Source: Cornus controversa
Taxonomy: Eukaryota > Streptophyta > Magnoliopsida > Cornales > Cornaceae
Direction: 5' to 3'
DNA length: 64,000 nucleotides
Assembly: GCA_026545225.1 (NCBI GenBank)
Contig: CM048846.1
Span: 17,110,001 to 17,174,000 of the forward strand
In this document: positions 48,894 through 62,051 of the stretch, piece after piece
Position numbering within the stretch: position 1 is the first letter of the stretch
How the letters are laid out: every line of letters begins with the position of its first letter
Made by a program: the position numbers and the translations under genes
The notes under the pieces: model-generated
Told to the model about the DNA's origin: nothing
What the model saw: only the letters and a program-made list of their open reading frames with translations
The model's database searches: none

Positions 48894-49870
48894 TTTCCTT
48901 AATTTAAACTCAATTGTTTCTTTGGAAGAGGACATGGTGGTGGCGTAATGAATCCACTGATAGGATCGAGCTCAAACGGTGGATGTCTATCTAGTGGACC
49001 CCTCTAATAAGTGCACCAAACTAATTATTCCAGTTATGTTGTTTATTTATTTTTAACAAAGTTTTTATTTATAGCAAAGAAATTATTTACCATATAAGAA
49101 GCACAAATACAAATACAAATACAAATACGGTACCACACGAACACGAAAATACTAAAATTTTTAAAAAAATAGGACACGAACATAGCAAAAATATAACTAT
49201 AAAATAATAATATATATATTAATTATTCAACAAAAAAAAAAAGACTACATCAAGAAAATACTTTAATTTATCATCAAGTAATTAAGAACCAAACAAATTA
49301 ACTTATAAACAAAAATAGACAACTAAATTAAAATAGATTAAAGAACCAAACTTATCTAGTCATCTACATATGTTTAGCTTATATTTTTAATTATAACTTA
49401 GTAGCATATAATTTTATTTCGAAATACTTGAATATACATTACTATTGAAGTGTCTAACACGTGTTCAAGGAGTGTCTGATAAATTTTTAAAGAGTGTATG
49501 AGAAGTGTCATAAAAAGAAAAATGTTAAAACACTTCTACAAAGTATTGAACACGAATATATCACCCTCAGTGAAGTGTCTCTACTTCCTAGTTTACAATC
49601 CATAGCTGCCAACCCTATAGTATTATGATGAAAGTTGGACTCCAGAACAATAAATTGTTTGGTATACGGTCATTATGCAAATATTTTTCATGATTATATA
49701 TTTAGTGAAGACACTTTTATAATTATCAAATTTTGTGTATAAAAAATATAAATAACAGAAAATGGGCCCACTGCACCCAACTTGGCTCCCCACTGCTTAT
49801 ATGATCACTAACTTAATCTACTAATACGTTTAGAATAAACTTTTGGTTTATATTTTTTCTTTTTCAAGAG
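48894..49870. other. Intergenic, no gene
   Basis: AT-rich; it contains a four-copy hexamer array ACAAAT (about 49105-49128). Nothing else is recognised. Confidence 0.4.
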
Positions 49871-50776
49871 GGGGCGATATTTGCACTCTTATTTTTTAGG
49901 TTTGCACTTTCATCTTAAAAGAAATGTCATTTCTAATCTTTACTTCACATGTGAATAATTACTTTTTTTAAAAATATTAAACTACCCTTTCAGGCATCCT
50001 CTTTGTCTTTATCTTTAATGTTTTTGATTTCTTTGATCGGATAAAAAAATACTCTAAAAAAATTTCTCTCTTTTTACGAGACCCAAAAAAAGTTATCTAT
50101 ATTAATAAATTATTTCTTTTGACAAAATCAAAATATATATAGATATATATAAATATATATCTGTTGAAGAAATTATATCTTTTGTCGTGAGATAAAAAAA
50201 ATATATCTGTTAAATAAATTATTTCTTTTGGTAGGAATTAAAAATTAAAATGTACCTAAAAAATAGTTATCCATGTTAAATAAATTCTCTCTTGACACTA
50301 CCCAAAAAAAAAGTATATAAATTTTTTTATTCTTGTTGAATAAACTATCTACATTAAGAGTACCCAAAAAAATAAATTATCGTTATTGAATAAATTATAT
50401 CTTTTGATAGGTTAAAAAGTGAAATTATCTCTATTGGAAGAAACAAAAAAAAATTATATTTGTTGAATAAATTATCCATTTTGAGAAGACAAAAAAAATC
50501 TATCAACAAGTTATCTCTTTTGACAAAATAAAAAAAAAAGTAATAAAGAAAGTAAAAAAGGTCAAAAAAATTTATCTCTTTTGATAAGACCCAAAAAAAC
50601 AAAAAAACTAAAGAAGGTAAAAAAGAGTTTAACTTTGTAATATAAAGGGTAATTGTGGTATTATAAAAATAAGGGATGATGTATTAATTAATTTATAGAT
50701 CTTTTTATCATTTTTTTTAAAAGAGTAAGGTAAATGGAGTGCAATTGTAAAAAAAGAAGTGCGAATATTGTCTCCC
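49871..50776. mobile_element. TIR element with degenerate tandem interior
   Basis: The left end GGGGCGATATTTGCACTCTT pairs with the inverse of the right end, GGGAGACAATATTCGCACTT; similarity continues for about 45 bp. The flanks TTTCAAGAG and TTTCAAAAT match at 7 of 9. Between about 50040 and 50600 the theme TTGAATAAATTATCTCTTTT, GACAAGACCCAAAAAAA repeats irregularly about every 50-60 bp. Confidence 0.6.
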
Positions 50777-53024
50777 TTTCAAAATTATAATTACATTATC
50801 ATAATATATATATAAAACCAAATATGTGTATGTACTGACAATTACAATTGATACATCCACCAAGTTTATGTTCTACGGAGATGCATATTTGATTAAACGA
50901 ATTGTACGTTAGCATGAAAATATTTTGCAGGGATTAGGCTGCTTAATTAATGCCTATGTTTTTTAATCATATGAAAAAAGTTGTGTAGGAATTGACTCAA
51001 GTGAATAAAGAACTTGGTTTTAGTGTTTAATAAACATTAGGTTCAAAAATCAAGTCTCTTTATTTGAAAGTGAGTGTGTACCAACTAAAAAAAAAAAAAA
51101 AAAAAAGATAAATCAAGTCCTCTTGTGCTAAATTTATTTTGTAATAAAATTACCATTGCACCCAAGGAAAGTATGAGTCGATGTAAGAGACCCAAAACAT
51201 TAAATGACAAAATTGCCCTCATTAAAAATAATTAATAATTAATATTTTATTTTTAATACGAAATACATTAATTTATATTAAATATGTATACTGTATCAAA
51301 TTCACAAAACATACGTAATAAAATCAGTTCTTTAAATTATACATATCCTATACAACTGAGATTAATTATATATATATATATACACACACACATATTACAT
51401 ATATAAAAAATTAAACATATATTATTAGATTATAATGTCCTCACTTTCTCTATACCCATCAATTCTTCTACTCAATTTAGGAAAAGGAGTTACGAAGAGG
51501 CAAATGAAAAGTCTGACAGTAGGAATGAAGGCAAGGGGTTGGGCAAAGGAATGACTTAGACAGAGGACAAAATAGAAATTAATCTTAATCAGGTATTAAC
51601 CCTTTCTCTATGATGCCTTATTCAACTATATTTTCACAGTTTCTAGAAGACTGTTTCCCTATCTCTGTTGTACTTCATAGGTTCTTTACAATTTCAAAGA
51701 TATATTTTTTTCACTGAGAAGGAATTTCATAGATAATTAATGTGCAAAAGATTTTACGACCATGGATGTGGGTTTGGTGGGTAGACTCTGTTTTATGGCT
51801 TTTGATCTATTATAGTTGTTCCATCTCTTTCTCCCTTCAATTGCTATGTTATTAGAGATTTAACAGAGAGAAAAAAAATCATTTTAGCAACAAAAAAAAA
51901 AAAGCCCTCCCCACTCCATTGCCACCACCCTCCCCACTCTACTGTCTCCTGGGAGAGAGATAAGATGAAAAGAAAGGAGAGAGAGAAAGGAGCGAGAAAG
52001 AGAAATATTTATCAAAAAAAAAACAAGAGAGATGCTGAGATGTAGATAGAGATAGTAGAGAAACAAACTTTATAATTTTAGAGAGAGAGAGAGAGAGTGT
52101 GTGTCTATAATGGTGTAGAGAGAGGTTTTAAGTGTTTACAAATGAGGGTAAAAAGTTTAAAATATTAACATTAAAATGATAATTGAAAAAGTAAGGTTTA
52201 ATTTGTCATTCACTATAAGTAAGGGTAAATTTGATATTTAAATTTTATGACTGACTGTCTTTTAATGTTTTTAACCGTCAACTAACGGTGAAATCAAAGA
52301 AATTTTAGAAAAAGTTGACGTAATTTTTTCACCTAATTTAATTTATGAATAATAAGACTAAATTTTAAAAAGGTTAGAATAATTTATTTAAAAAAAATTA
52401 CATTAAAATAATTCTAAATTAACAAATGGACGATGTAAGTCAAATCTCTAATTAATTATCCAAAGCAGATGATTTTTTTTATATAATTATTCGGTGTACT
52501 AGAGATTGTATGTATCTGTGTGGATTATAGAAGAGCCTGACACCAATGTCTAAAAATAAAAAATGAAAAGCAAAATGGGAATGACATGTAAATTTGTGGC
52601 GCGATATGATTAAAACGACACCGTACTTTATTATGAAACATTGCCTTTTAGAGATAAAAATCAACTCGGCAAGGCGGTCTTACTCTCGGAGAAGCACCGG
52701 AAGCTTCCATAACCTGTTTGGCTGTTTCTGACGAATAGAATCCAAACTCGAAAGGCCACCCTCCAGTGTGTTAGGTAAAATACAAGTATATAAAATACTA
52801 CTCTATATCCATAGTCTACATATATATATATATATATATATATATCACACTACGAAATAAGAATGACTTCATTTTGGCCCACAAATTACCATCAAATTAG
52901 GTTTTCCTAAATTCCACTCTACGCTTCAATTTTGCAAATCATCATCACACTCTTGTGGTGTGGTCACAATTGAATTGAATCGAATCGAATCATTGTTGCA
53001 CTATTGTAGAATTGTTTGATTCTG
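50777..53024 (+). promoter_or_regulatory. Intergenic and promoter region of the quinone reductase gene
   Basis: AT-rich with a (GA)n(GT)n tract at about 52079-52105 and a (TA)n tract at about 52820-52845. The latter lies roughly 180 bases before the ATG and may overlap the core promoter; no unambiguous TATA box stands out. No gene is recognised upstream. Confidence 0.4.
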
Positions 53025-56000
53025 ATGGGGAAAGGAGGAGGCTGTGTGCCAAGCAAGAAGAAACTGCCGTCAATCGCCGTCGACGACGCTCCGGTTCCCG
53101 TGCCGCCGCTCTCCGTCAATAACAGCAACACCAGCGCCGGCGACGCCGCCGACCACAATGCTGCATTGAGATCCACGATTCCGCCAGGGCCGATCGCGAA
53201 GTTGAAGATATTCATAGTGTTCTACTCGATGTACGGTCACGTGGAAGGACTGGCCCGGAGGATGAAGAAAGGCGTGGACGGCGTGGACGGAGTCGAGGCA
53301 GCTCTGTTCCGAGTTCCCGAGACGCTGCCGGAGGATGTTTTGCAGCAGATGAGAGCGCCGCCGAAGGACGATGAGATTCCAGAGATACTGTCCGCGGCGG
53401 AGCTGGCGGCGGCGGACGGGTTTCTGTTTGGGTTTCCGACGAGGTACGGGTGTATGGCGGCGCAGATGAAGGCGTTCTTTGATTCGACGGGGCAGTTGTG
53501 GAAGGAGCAGAAGCTTGCAGGGAAGCCTGCGGGGTTTTTCGTGAGTACCGGAACGCAGGGAGGAGGGCAAGAGACCACTGCGTAAGTAGTCTGATCCCAA
53601 ATTGTCCTTTTTGTATGGTCCGAATGTTGTTAGCTTAACATTGTTTGATTGACAAGTGAATTATTGTTATACTAGTTTTGTTATTGCATCATTTTGACAT
53701 ATGGCGGCTGAGTGTTGTTTGAAGTACTTTACTCTTTGGTGCATTTGACTATACAGTGACATAAAAATACAAAAAATATAAATAACACCCAGATAAAATT
53801 TCTTTTAATCATTGATGGTATGATTTATCACGGATTACTCTAAGCTCTCTTATATTCCTATACATTAAATATGAAAGACTGTAGAGGTGGTTCAATATGG
53901 AACTTCAGAAATTTAATTAAAAATTTCATTCTGCCAGTGGTGAGATGTCACATATGTAAGTATCTTTTGTTCAATCATTGGAAATTTGTTGAATATTATA
54001 GAATGGTAATGAATCCAATATGATTATGATTTACCTTGGGTTGGGAAAATCCTTGTCCCTTTTCCTTGAATCATCAATCGGAAACAAACAAATAGAGGGA
54101 ACAAAAGGAACAGCCTAATGATTAGGCTAAAACTTAGGGTCCGTTTGGTAACCGTTTATGTTTAGTGTTTATTGTTTAAGTGTTTATAGAAACAGTGTTT
54201 ATGTTACGCTGTTATTTATCCATAAACATGAGTGTTGTTTGATAACGAAAAAACGTTTGGCTTATTTTAAAAATCATAAACAGAAAAACATGTTTGTTAA
54301 CCTTAAACCGTGTCTTTTTTTTTTTAAATCAACACAATAAACTGCATAAAAAGTCAAGTTTATGCTACAACAAATATATATAGTAATAACAGAGCAAGAA
54401 ATATGCATAAAAAAGAAATAAATAATATTGAGTTACATATATATCTACACAGCAAATGATACTATAAAAGTAGAATGACCCACAACCCAGAATGCCCTAA
54501 CAAGTAGGGGGATGCACACGATTCAGTTCTTTACGGTTATTGGGAGAACCGAAACCAGAACCGTTCTCAACGGTTCTTTAATTTTGAAACCGGAATAAAT
54601 GAGTTCGGTTCAATTCGGTTATTATAGGAGTTGTATTTAACCTTATAATAGTTATAATAACTTCATTGTTTAAAATTTTTTACATAACAAAATGTTATTA
54701 TATATATATATATATATATTCAAAGGTTCCAGTTCTGGTTCCAAGGCTTGGAACTGGAATCGTAGTGAACGGTTCCTAAAATTTAGAGCCAGAGCCGGAA
54801 CCGGAACCGTAATGAACGGTTCGGTTTGGTCCAATTTGTATGGAGTGAGAAGAGGGATTTGGAGGGCATACTCATTCTCTTGAACTTCTTACGTTACTAC
54901 TTTTTTTTTCATGTTTTTTATTTCTATTTTTCTTTCAACATTGAAAATGAATGAATGATATGAGTACAAAATATCATTCTTATTTCTTTGACAAGAAGAT
55001 GGTTGAGACTTCTTTATTTTTTCCTCAAATAAGGTTTTTTTTTTTTTTTTTAGCATGGGTGCCCCTAAGTAACTATTTCTTATTATCAAGTATATTAGTA
55101 ATTATTCATATTGTACCCAATATTTTTTTCTCAAGGCAATTGATACTCTTTAATTTTGTCCACACTTGATAATTCTAATATTTTTATCGTTGTATCAAAC
55201 AATAGCCTTTTATAATTTTTTTTTCTTTTCATTTTCTCACTTTTAGTTTCAATTTACCATTTTAGATAAAAAAAAAAGAAAGAAAAAGGTTTTTCTTTTT
55301 AATAAACTTAAACAATAAACATCATTTTGGTGTTTATGATTTGAAGGCTTAGTTACAGTGTTGTTTTAAAAGCGTTTTGACAATTTATAAACAAAACAAA
55401 AATTATCAAACATGTTTATCGTAAAAATTTGTTTTGATAGACAATAAACACTAAACATAAACGGTTACCAAACGGGCCCTTAGCTGTTTGAATGCTTTAA
55501 AACTAGTGAAATACCCAAATCAGACACATGTTCTCCAATTTGACTCCTCTATGATTTTCTCTATTTTATTAGTGTGGACAGAGTTGTAGAGCTTGTCTAT
55601 GTTTGTAATGATAAATTAAGTGACATGTCATTTTTAAGCACATTAACCTTTGTTTAGCATTTGTAATTGTGATTTATAAAATGTTACACTATTCAACCAT
55701 TAATTATGGCAGAGCTTTCCTTGCTAAATAAGGTAAGTTAAAATTTTGAAAGACTGAAGTCTGGTATAGGTTGCGAATCAATTTACTTGTTCAGTAGTTT
55801 AAAATCTGAGTATCTTTTACCTTTAAGCATATTGAATTTGGTTATATTAGGAAGATGTCACCTATGGCAATATAGATTTGTGTTGCCAATGGTCGTATTC
55901 TTCTGGCAGGTAATTCGTGCATCCATAATAGCATATGAAATGGAATAAATTTGAAACAAATCCATAAAAATATAAGTCCACATCCATACTTTAATGCCGT

Positions 56001-59000
56001 GGTCCATCTAAAAATGTTAATCTAGATGGACGTATGGACATAATCCACATCTGATCCATATAATCCATGGATAAACAAAATAAATCTCAACTTTGGAAAA
56101 CAAAAGTTGGATTGGATAGGATTTTGGGTTAAATCGGATCTATTTCATGCGCTCATTGTATCCAAAATAGATCTTCTAGAGGACATCCATATCTTATCTG
56201 GTTAGTTTTGAATTTAAAGTTGCATTTCATACCTGCTAAAATGGATATCAGATTGGATCGAGTCTCGAGTCAAACATAATCTGTAGGGATCAATTTTGAC
56301 CTAAAAAGCACGGACACTTCTCAGGAAGTGTTGTCTTCATTTCGAATACTCACATTGAGATATTTCAGATATTTATTAGAAACATTTTGAATGTGTTTAT
56401 AGTTGAAGGATAATTTTCTTTATATTAGACTGATAGCCAACACTTCTAGGACATTTGTCAATATGTGATAATGAACCTTATACATTAGATATGACTTTTT
56501 CTTTAGTATGGAAAAAAGAATAATTGTAAGAAGAAATCAAGCTAAAAAGTTTGACCATATTAAAAAATAAAAGATGTGCAAAGGTTCTATGAAATGAGGA
56601 AGCATGCAAGTAGGAGAGGATAGTGAAGTCATCAAATGGCTTGTACAGTTACATATACATGTTTATGTGCACAACTGCACATACAAACACTTGTACACAT
56701 ATGTTGTTTACTTTTTCTAACTTTCACTTTATAATAGGGTAATTTAAGATGATGTAATTTATAAGTTATGAATTCATATAGTCACATTATATTAGGTTTA
56801 ATTATCATGAAGTACTTTTTGCTATAAAATATATCTTATTGTTGTATCGTCAATGTGACAGTGTCTAACTCTTTCAAGATTTATTGATCACTTGTGTTAT
56901 GTTGTCTCTTGTCCATTTATTGTCTCTTTTGTTGACTCAAAATAGTTTGGAACACTTCTCGCACATGTGAATCCAAAAACTTGAAAAAAAAGGGTGTATC
57001 TATGCTTCTCAACTGCTATGCGATTGTCTTTCGTCCATTAAACTCATCAGAAATACATCTGCATTTATGGTTAAGTACAAGTATTATATATTTTTTAAAG
57101 TTACTGTTTTCCCCGTAATTATTGGTTCAGTCATGTGATTTTTACATCTGTTTCTTCCTCCTTTCCCTCCTTTTTCTGATTTTGTAGTTTCATTTAATTT
57201 CTTAGTAGAAATGGTGATTATATAGTGAAGGTCACAAACAGCTGTTGTTTCTACATTTGTCTTAATCAATGCATAACAGTTTCTTACATTGCAATGAGGT
57301 GAACTTTCAGCTTTGTTGGATTTGTACTTGGAGAATTTATAAGATTCTTTACCCAACCTTACTTATAAAAAAAAAAAAAAAGATTCCTTTCCTCAACTTT
57401 GCTTTCTCTAATGCACATATTTAAATTTTCTTCATGTCTTAATCAATGCATAAAAGTTTCTTACATTGCAATGAGGTGAACTTTCAGCTTTGTTGGATAT
57501 GCACTCGGAGAATTTAGATGATTCTTTATCCAACTTTACTTGTAAAAAAAAAAAAAGATTCCTTTCCCCAACTTTGCTCTCTCTAATGCACATATTTAAA
57601 TTTTCTTCATTACTACCTGTTACTTGAATGGCATCCCTACCATCCCAAAGGTGATGTGCAGGGTTCATGTCCCAAGTGGAACATTTTTCCACACTTGGAT
57701 TCTTTTGGTAGATTTATTTCTCTTAAGAAACAAAGTGTTCCTTTTTGTTATTTTTAGATTTATCCACCTTTGCTTTGATAAAAAAAAAGAAGATCAATAT
57801 GAAATGTTCTTATAAGAAAAGATCAATAGGAACTTGCTCCTTTAGTGAGACAAGGCAAAAAGGATTATCATCATCTATCATCCAAATTTAATTATAAGGG
57901 ATTTAACAAAGCTTGGCTGGAGATTCATTAATGATCCAACTGATGCAGGATTCAAAAGCTTGATTAAGTTCTTTAGAACAGAAGATAGTGCCTTGTCGTT
58001 TTCTAGATTAAAAAGTTATTTCATTGTCCACCTCATGACAGTGTAAGAAAATTATGTTGGCTTCAGATAAAGGAGATGGAGTGACAAAGATCTTCTCTCT
58101 CTCTCTCTCTTATGTTAGGAGTACATGTGAGGTCTTACATCGTTTGGGGGAGAAGTTGTTGGCAGTTATAAGGGGAAGTGTCTCCTACATGTGTAGGCGT
58201 TTTTTAAAACCGTGAGCACTGAGAGATTGCAAAACAAACAATATCTGCACAGTGTGAGGAGGGGTCCTGACAGATGGTATGGGGGGAGTGTGCACAAGCC
58301 AATGAGGGTCATGCCAGCGAGGATGTTGGGTCCCAAAAGGGGGTGATCATGAGGTCCACATCGCTTGGGAGGAGAAGTTGCTGACACTTAATAGGGAATG
58401 CCTCTTGTGTAGATGCATTTTAAAACCATCAGAACCAAGAGGGTGCAAAGCAGACAATATCTGCACTGTGTGAGGCGAGTCCTGACAGTTCATGTGATTC
58501 TTAAAATGCCCAGGTGTCTTAGGCAGTAACTGTGCTGGTACCGTGGCCTCTCAGGTGGTTGTTTTATGTAAATGGCGTACTAACATGACATACATTGAAT
58601 TACTGCTATATTTTTTCTAATTATATAATTTATATTGATGTTGTCATGCATAATGAAGATTCTGAAGAGAGCCTTATAAGAATTGATTTCCCACAATAGA
58701 TCTGTAAGCCACAAGTCAACCAGAAGTACAAGAATAAAAAGCATCAACTCTAAACTAAGCAGAAAAGGTAGAAATTTCAGGATGCCAATATCCACCTAAT
58801 TCAGAATGATAACCTGCTTTGGAAAAAAAAGAATGTACAGGACTTGAGATAACCATGTATCTACATTAATATGTATGCACAAAATCCTCGAACTCATTGA
58901 GTTTATTCTGTTCCATAGCAATGATTTGGAACCTTCCCTGAATCCCAACAAGAAAATGCTTTCTATTAATCAATGTTAATTCTCAAAGCCTGTCATCAAT

Positions 59001-62000
59001 TTTCAACAACACTATGGACTTTGAATGGAGTTGCCTACAATTGGTTTTATTGTAGTTCAAGGTTCTTGTTCTTGTAATTTAGAATTCAGATTGATGGCAA
59101 GGGATACTGGACGTGAGGGACAGAAAAGGCTGAAATTAGCTTTTTTTGGAAGGTGATAGGTTGCTGGGATTGCAGAGTATCAGTTTTTGGAATGTCGGAC
59201 AGTGAGTGTATTAGGATTTTCCGTGTTAAACTAAAAGCCAAAAAGTAAGGTAAATATGTCAGGGTTCTGGAAATGTGGTAATTAATAGTAATCCGAGAAC
59301 AAAGTCTGGGTTAATTTTGCATTTTGTGTTGTTATGGTTTATCTTTGACGGAGGTGAAACAGTTGGACTTATGGAAGCAAGATATTAAAGTTGAAAAGAA
59401 AGATTATTAAGGTCTACATTCGGGTTAATACAAGTGTAGAAGACTATAGGAAAGAAAAAGAAAAATAATATTGGTATCCATCTGGAAATGTTAAAAACTC
59501 ACCCACTAAGATGAGGTTGTGTCACACATCATACAGAACTTTAAAAGCCGCTCCCAAATTTTTTTTTTGATAAATAAGCTGCTCCCAAATTCTTAGAAAT
59601 CAACTCTAATGGATAGGAAGTGTACATAGATATTTATGAGTCGTTGCATATTTCTTAATACTACTCTGAGTCTATGACTATGACCCCAAAATAGTCAACT
59701 AAAATTCTTGCCACTAAGATTATTCTAGACATATTAAAGACCACATAAAAAACCCAACAACGTCATTTGATTCATAATGAGACTTGTATATCATTGTTAT
59801 ATCAACATGTCTAGCAGATACTGAAACTACCATAGCATCCCTGACTTTATAAACCTAACAAAATATAAATAAAGCTGCTCAAAGACATTTACTTCTAATG
59901 ACATATAAGCTTCATTATACTAGGTCCAAAGCGTGCTGTACATGAAATTCCTTATTTGCCCTTTCTCTTGTTGGCATGCTCTGCTTTCGTTGGCTTTATT
60001 TGTGGTAGTCTGTCTTAATTCAACTGGTAATGTTATTGCCAACATTTGCTTTTACACTTCCAAGTTGTTGCATTACTATTATTGTACTTCTACAAGAAGA
60101 GAAATGTTGTTCTATCTTTTTTGTCCCTTTTTTTTAAAAAAGAAAACTATATTATGATGAACATAAAAAAGCCTCCCTCCCCCCCAAGTACCTAATTAAT
60201 ATGAACATGAGCCACCTCGCAAGTGGGCTACAACATTATTATTATTATTATTATTTTTGGTCATTGGATGGATGAAGAAACTTAAAAAACTAACATACAA
60301 AAGGGGTGGATTTTTCTGCCATAATTTGTAAATTATAGTGTGTTCTAGGTTTCGAACACTAAGGTAGCTTTGGAAGTACTGATACAATTTTAATTTCAAG
60401 GGATCTTAAATTCTGCTGTTTTGAATTCTTGACTAACTCTAATTTTAAATTTCATTATATTACTAATTCAGATTATAACTGATGCCAAATTGATAACGAA
60501 AAGAGGAAATTTAAATGCATTTTAAAAGTATAACCTGTTAATGTCTAACCTTCTCCCAAAGATTCACGCAGATACTTTATAGCTTCTCCTGAAGTTCAGC
60601 TTAAATACATGCACTAGAAGTGCACAAACTCTCTGGTTATTGAACTTGCTGGTATTTAAAGCTTAACCATAGCATCCTGGTCCTTACTTCAGAGATAGGA
60701 AATGAGTGTATTTGAAAATGTTACTCACGAAAATTTACATGAGAAGTTAATGGTAGAATAGAAACTGTGTGCAGTTGTTTGTAGAAATGTTACACGTTAA
60801 ACATTACTATGCTAGAAAAGATGGAATCGGAAATAAGTCCTTTTATGAGAAGTTAAAGGTAGCAAACAATGTAGATATGAGTCAAATTGTCTAAGGGGAT
60901 TTTTTTTATGTACAACTAAATCTGATTAAATAAGTAGTAATTTATTGTTTCGTTGAGAACAAATAGGATGCCCAATAGGACGAAGATTTGAGGCAGTTAA
61001 TGAAGACACGATGAGCTATAATTGAAGGGAGGATATGACCGTAGATAGAGCAAAATGGCAGTTAATGAACCCCAATTTTCTGAGGTTTAAGGCTTCCTAG
61101 ATATAATGCTTCTTAGGTTTTTCTTTATCAAATACTGTATAGAAATATTTTTTTCAATGAATTTATTTAATAATTTTTTCTTTTTTATTTATTTTTTTAT
61201 TATTATTATTTTAAATTTTAAATTTTTGGCACTTGGTGGTTTGGGAAAACTGGGATATTATCCTTCACATGCAGTGCTGCTAAATTTGGATTCCTTCAAG
61301 CTACAAATTTTGTTTTCCAATTAAAAATTTCTCTGAGTTGTAACAAAATTTGTTATAACTCTTTTCCTTAATATTCATTTGACATGTTAGATACCAACTA
61401 GTTTTGGTCATTTCATCTCTGATTACCATTTTATGTAAAATTATGGAACTTTGTAGTCACCCTAGCAAATAGATACAGAAATTACAGTAAAATCTCCCAT
61501 TTTTAATGAAGACAGAGGGCGACATAACTATGAACTGGGACTACACTTCCACGTCATTCTTTATTAAAGTTCATGATGGGGAATGGGCGGCTGTGATGGC
61601 AATCTAATTGTGACATTAGGTTACCCAATTTTGAATGATATACCTGTATGTGTAGTGCAGTGCATCTACACTGCTTTAAGCTATTTATATGGTTTTTAAT
61701 ACAGTTAAAAGTGGAGGATGGCTTGAAACTGTTCTGTAGTAAAAGGGTGATATCAATTGTTTTCGTTGGGAAACAGAATAATAGTCTTCATCCCCACCAT
61801 TCTCCTTGTAATTGTGTTGCAGTTGGACAGCAATCACCCAGTTAGCTCATCATGGAATGCTCTTTGTTCCAATTGGATACACCTTTGGAGCTGGTATGTT
61901 CAAGATGGACTCGATTCGAGGGGGTTCTCCCTATGGTGCTGGAGTCTTTGCTGGCGATGGCACAAGAGAACCAAGTGAAACTGAGCTAGCACTTGCAGAG

Positions 62001-62051
62001 CACCAGGGAAAATATATGGCTGCAGTTGTCAAGAGGCTATCTCCGGCTTGA
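53025..62051 (+). CDS. WrbA-type NAD(P)H:quinone oxidoreductase (flavodoxin-like)
   Basis: Two exons, 53025-53581 and 61823-62051, joined across an 8241-bp GT-AG intron (donor C|GTAAGT, acceptor TTGCAG). They give 261 residues, close to Arabidopsis At4g36750 as I recall it. The ATG gives MGKGGGCVPSKKK, whose Gly2, Cys7 and basic tail suggest N-myristoylation plus palmitoylation. A variable Pro/Ala/Asn-rich stretch follows. The flavodoxin fold then has the FMN-phosphate loop FYSMYGH at 66-72, PTRYG at 138-142, and STGTQGGGQETTAW spanning the junction. Exon 2 adds GYTFGAGMF and GGSPYGAG. Such enzymes perform two-electron quinone reduction with FMN, limiting semiquinone formation. Only two exons is fewer than many relatives, but the frame is complete and the family match is strong. 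Confidence 0.93.
54137..55479. mobile_element. PIF/Harbinger (Tourist)-like element with TTA TSD
   Basis: Inverted repeats of about 41 bp are almost perfect: GGGTCCGTTTGGTAACCGTT at left and, from the right, GGGCCCGTTTGGTAACCGTT, both continuing with TATGTTTAGTGTTTATTG. TTA flanks both ends (54134-54136 and 55480-55482). There is no transposase. It lies in the quinone reductase intron. Confidence 0.9.
54504..54840. mobile_element. Truncated hAT-type MITE nested in the Harbinger-like element
   Basis: It begins TAGGGGGATGCACACGATTC and shares GGTTC/CCGGAACCG-rich ends and a TTCTTTACGGTT word with the MITE at 13566-14174. The right terminal repeat is missing, so it is a 3'-truncated relative. 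Confidence 0.55.
57258..57610. repeat. 177-bp tandem duplication in the intron
   Basis: 57258-57434 and 57435-57610 are near-identical direct copies: both begin TGTCTTAATCAATGCATAA, contain CATTGCAATGAGGTGAACTT and an A-rich run, and end AAATTTTCTTCAT. Confidence 0.92.
58126..58487. mobile_element. TRIM retrotransposon (362 bp)
   Basis: Two direct repeats act as LTRs. LTR1 is 58126-58272 (starts TGTGAGGTCTTACATCG, ends CCTGACA); LTR2 is about 58350-58487 (GAGGTCCACATCGCTTGGGA, ends CCTGACA). Both contain GACAATATCTGCAC. Two bases after LTR1 comes TGGTAT, the start of the usual initiator tRNA-Met primer site, though later bases differ. AAAAGGGGG before LTR2 serves as a polypurine tract. The flanking 5-mers GTACA and GTTCA match at 4 of 5. 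There is no coding capacity. Confidence 0.8.

Larger units (their letters stand above)
53582..61822 (+). other. 8.2-kb intron of the quinone reductase gene
   Basis: Bounded by GTAAGT and TTGCAG. Besides the elements listed separately it holds AT-rich sequence, an (ATT)n tract at about 60234-60255, and short frames in low-complexity DNA that I do not regard as genes. 55480-57257 and 58488-61822 show no recognised element. Confidence 0.85.

Noticed and set aside
53070..53600. Antisense frames over the first exon of the quinone reductase
   Set aside because: Arg/Pro-rich mirror frames of a GC-rich coding exon, without homology that I recognise.
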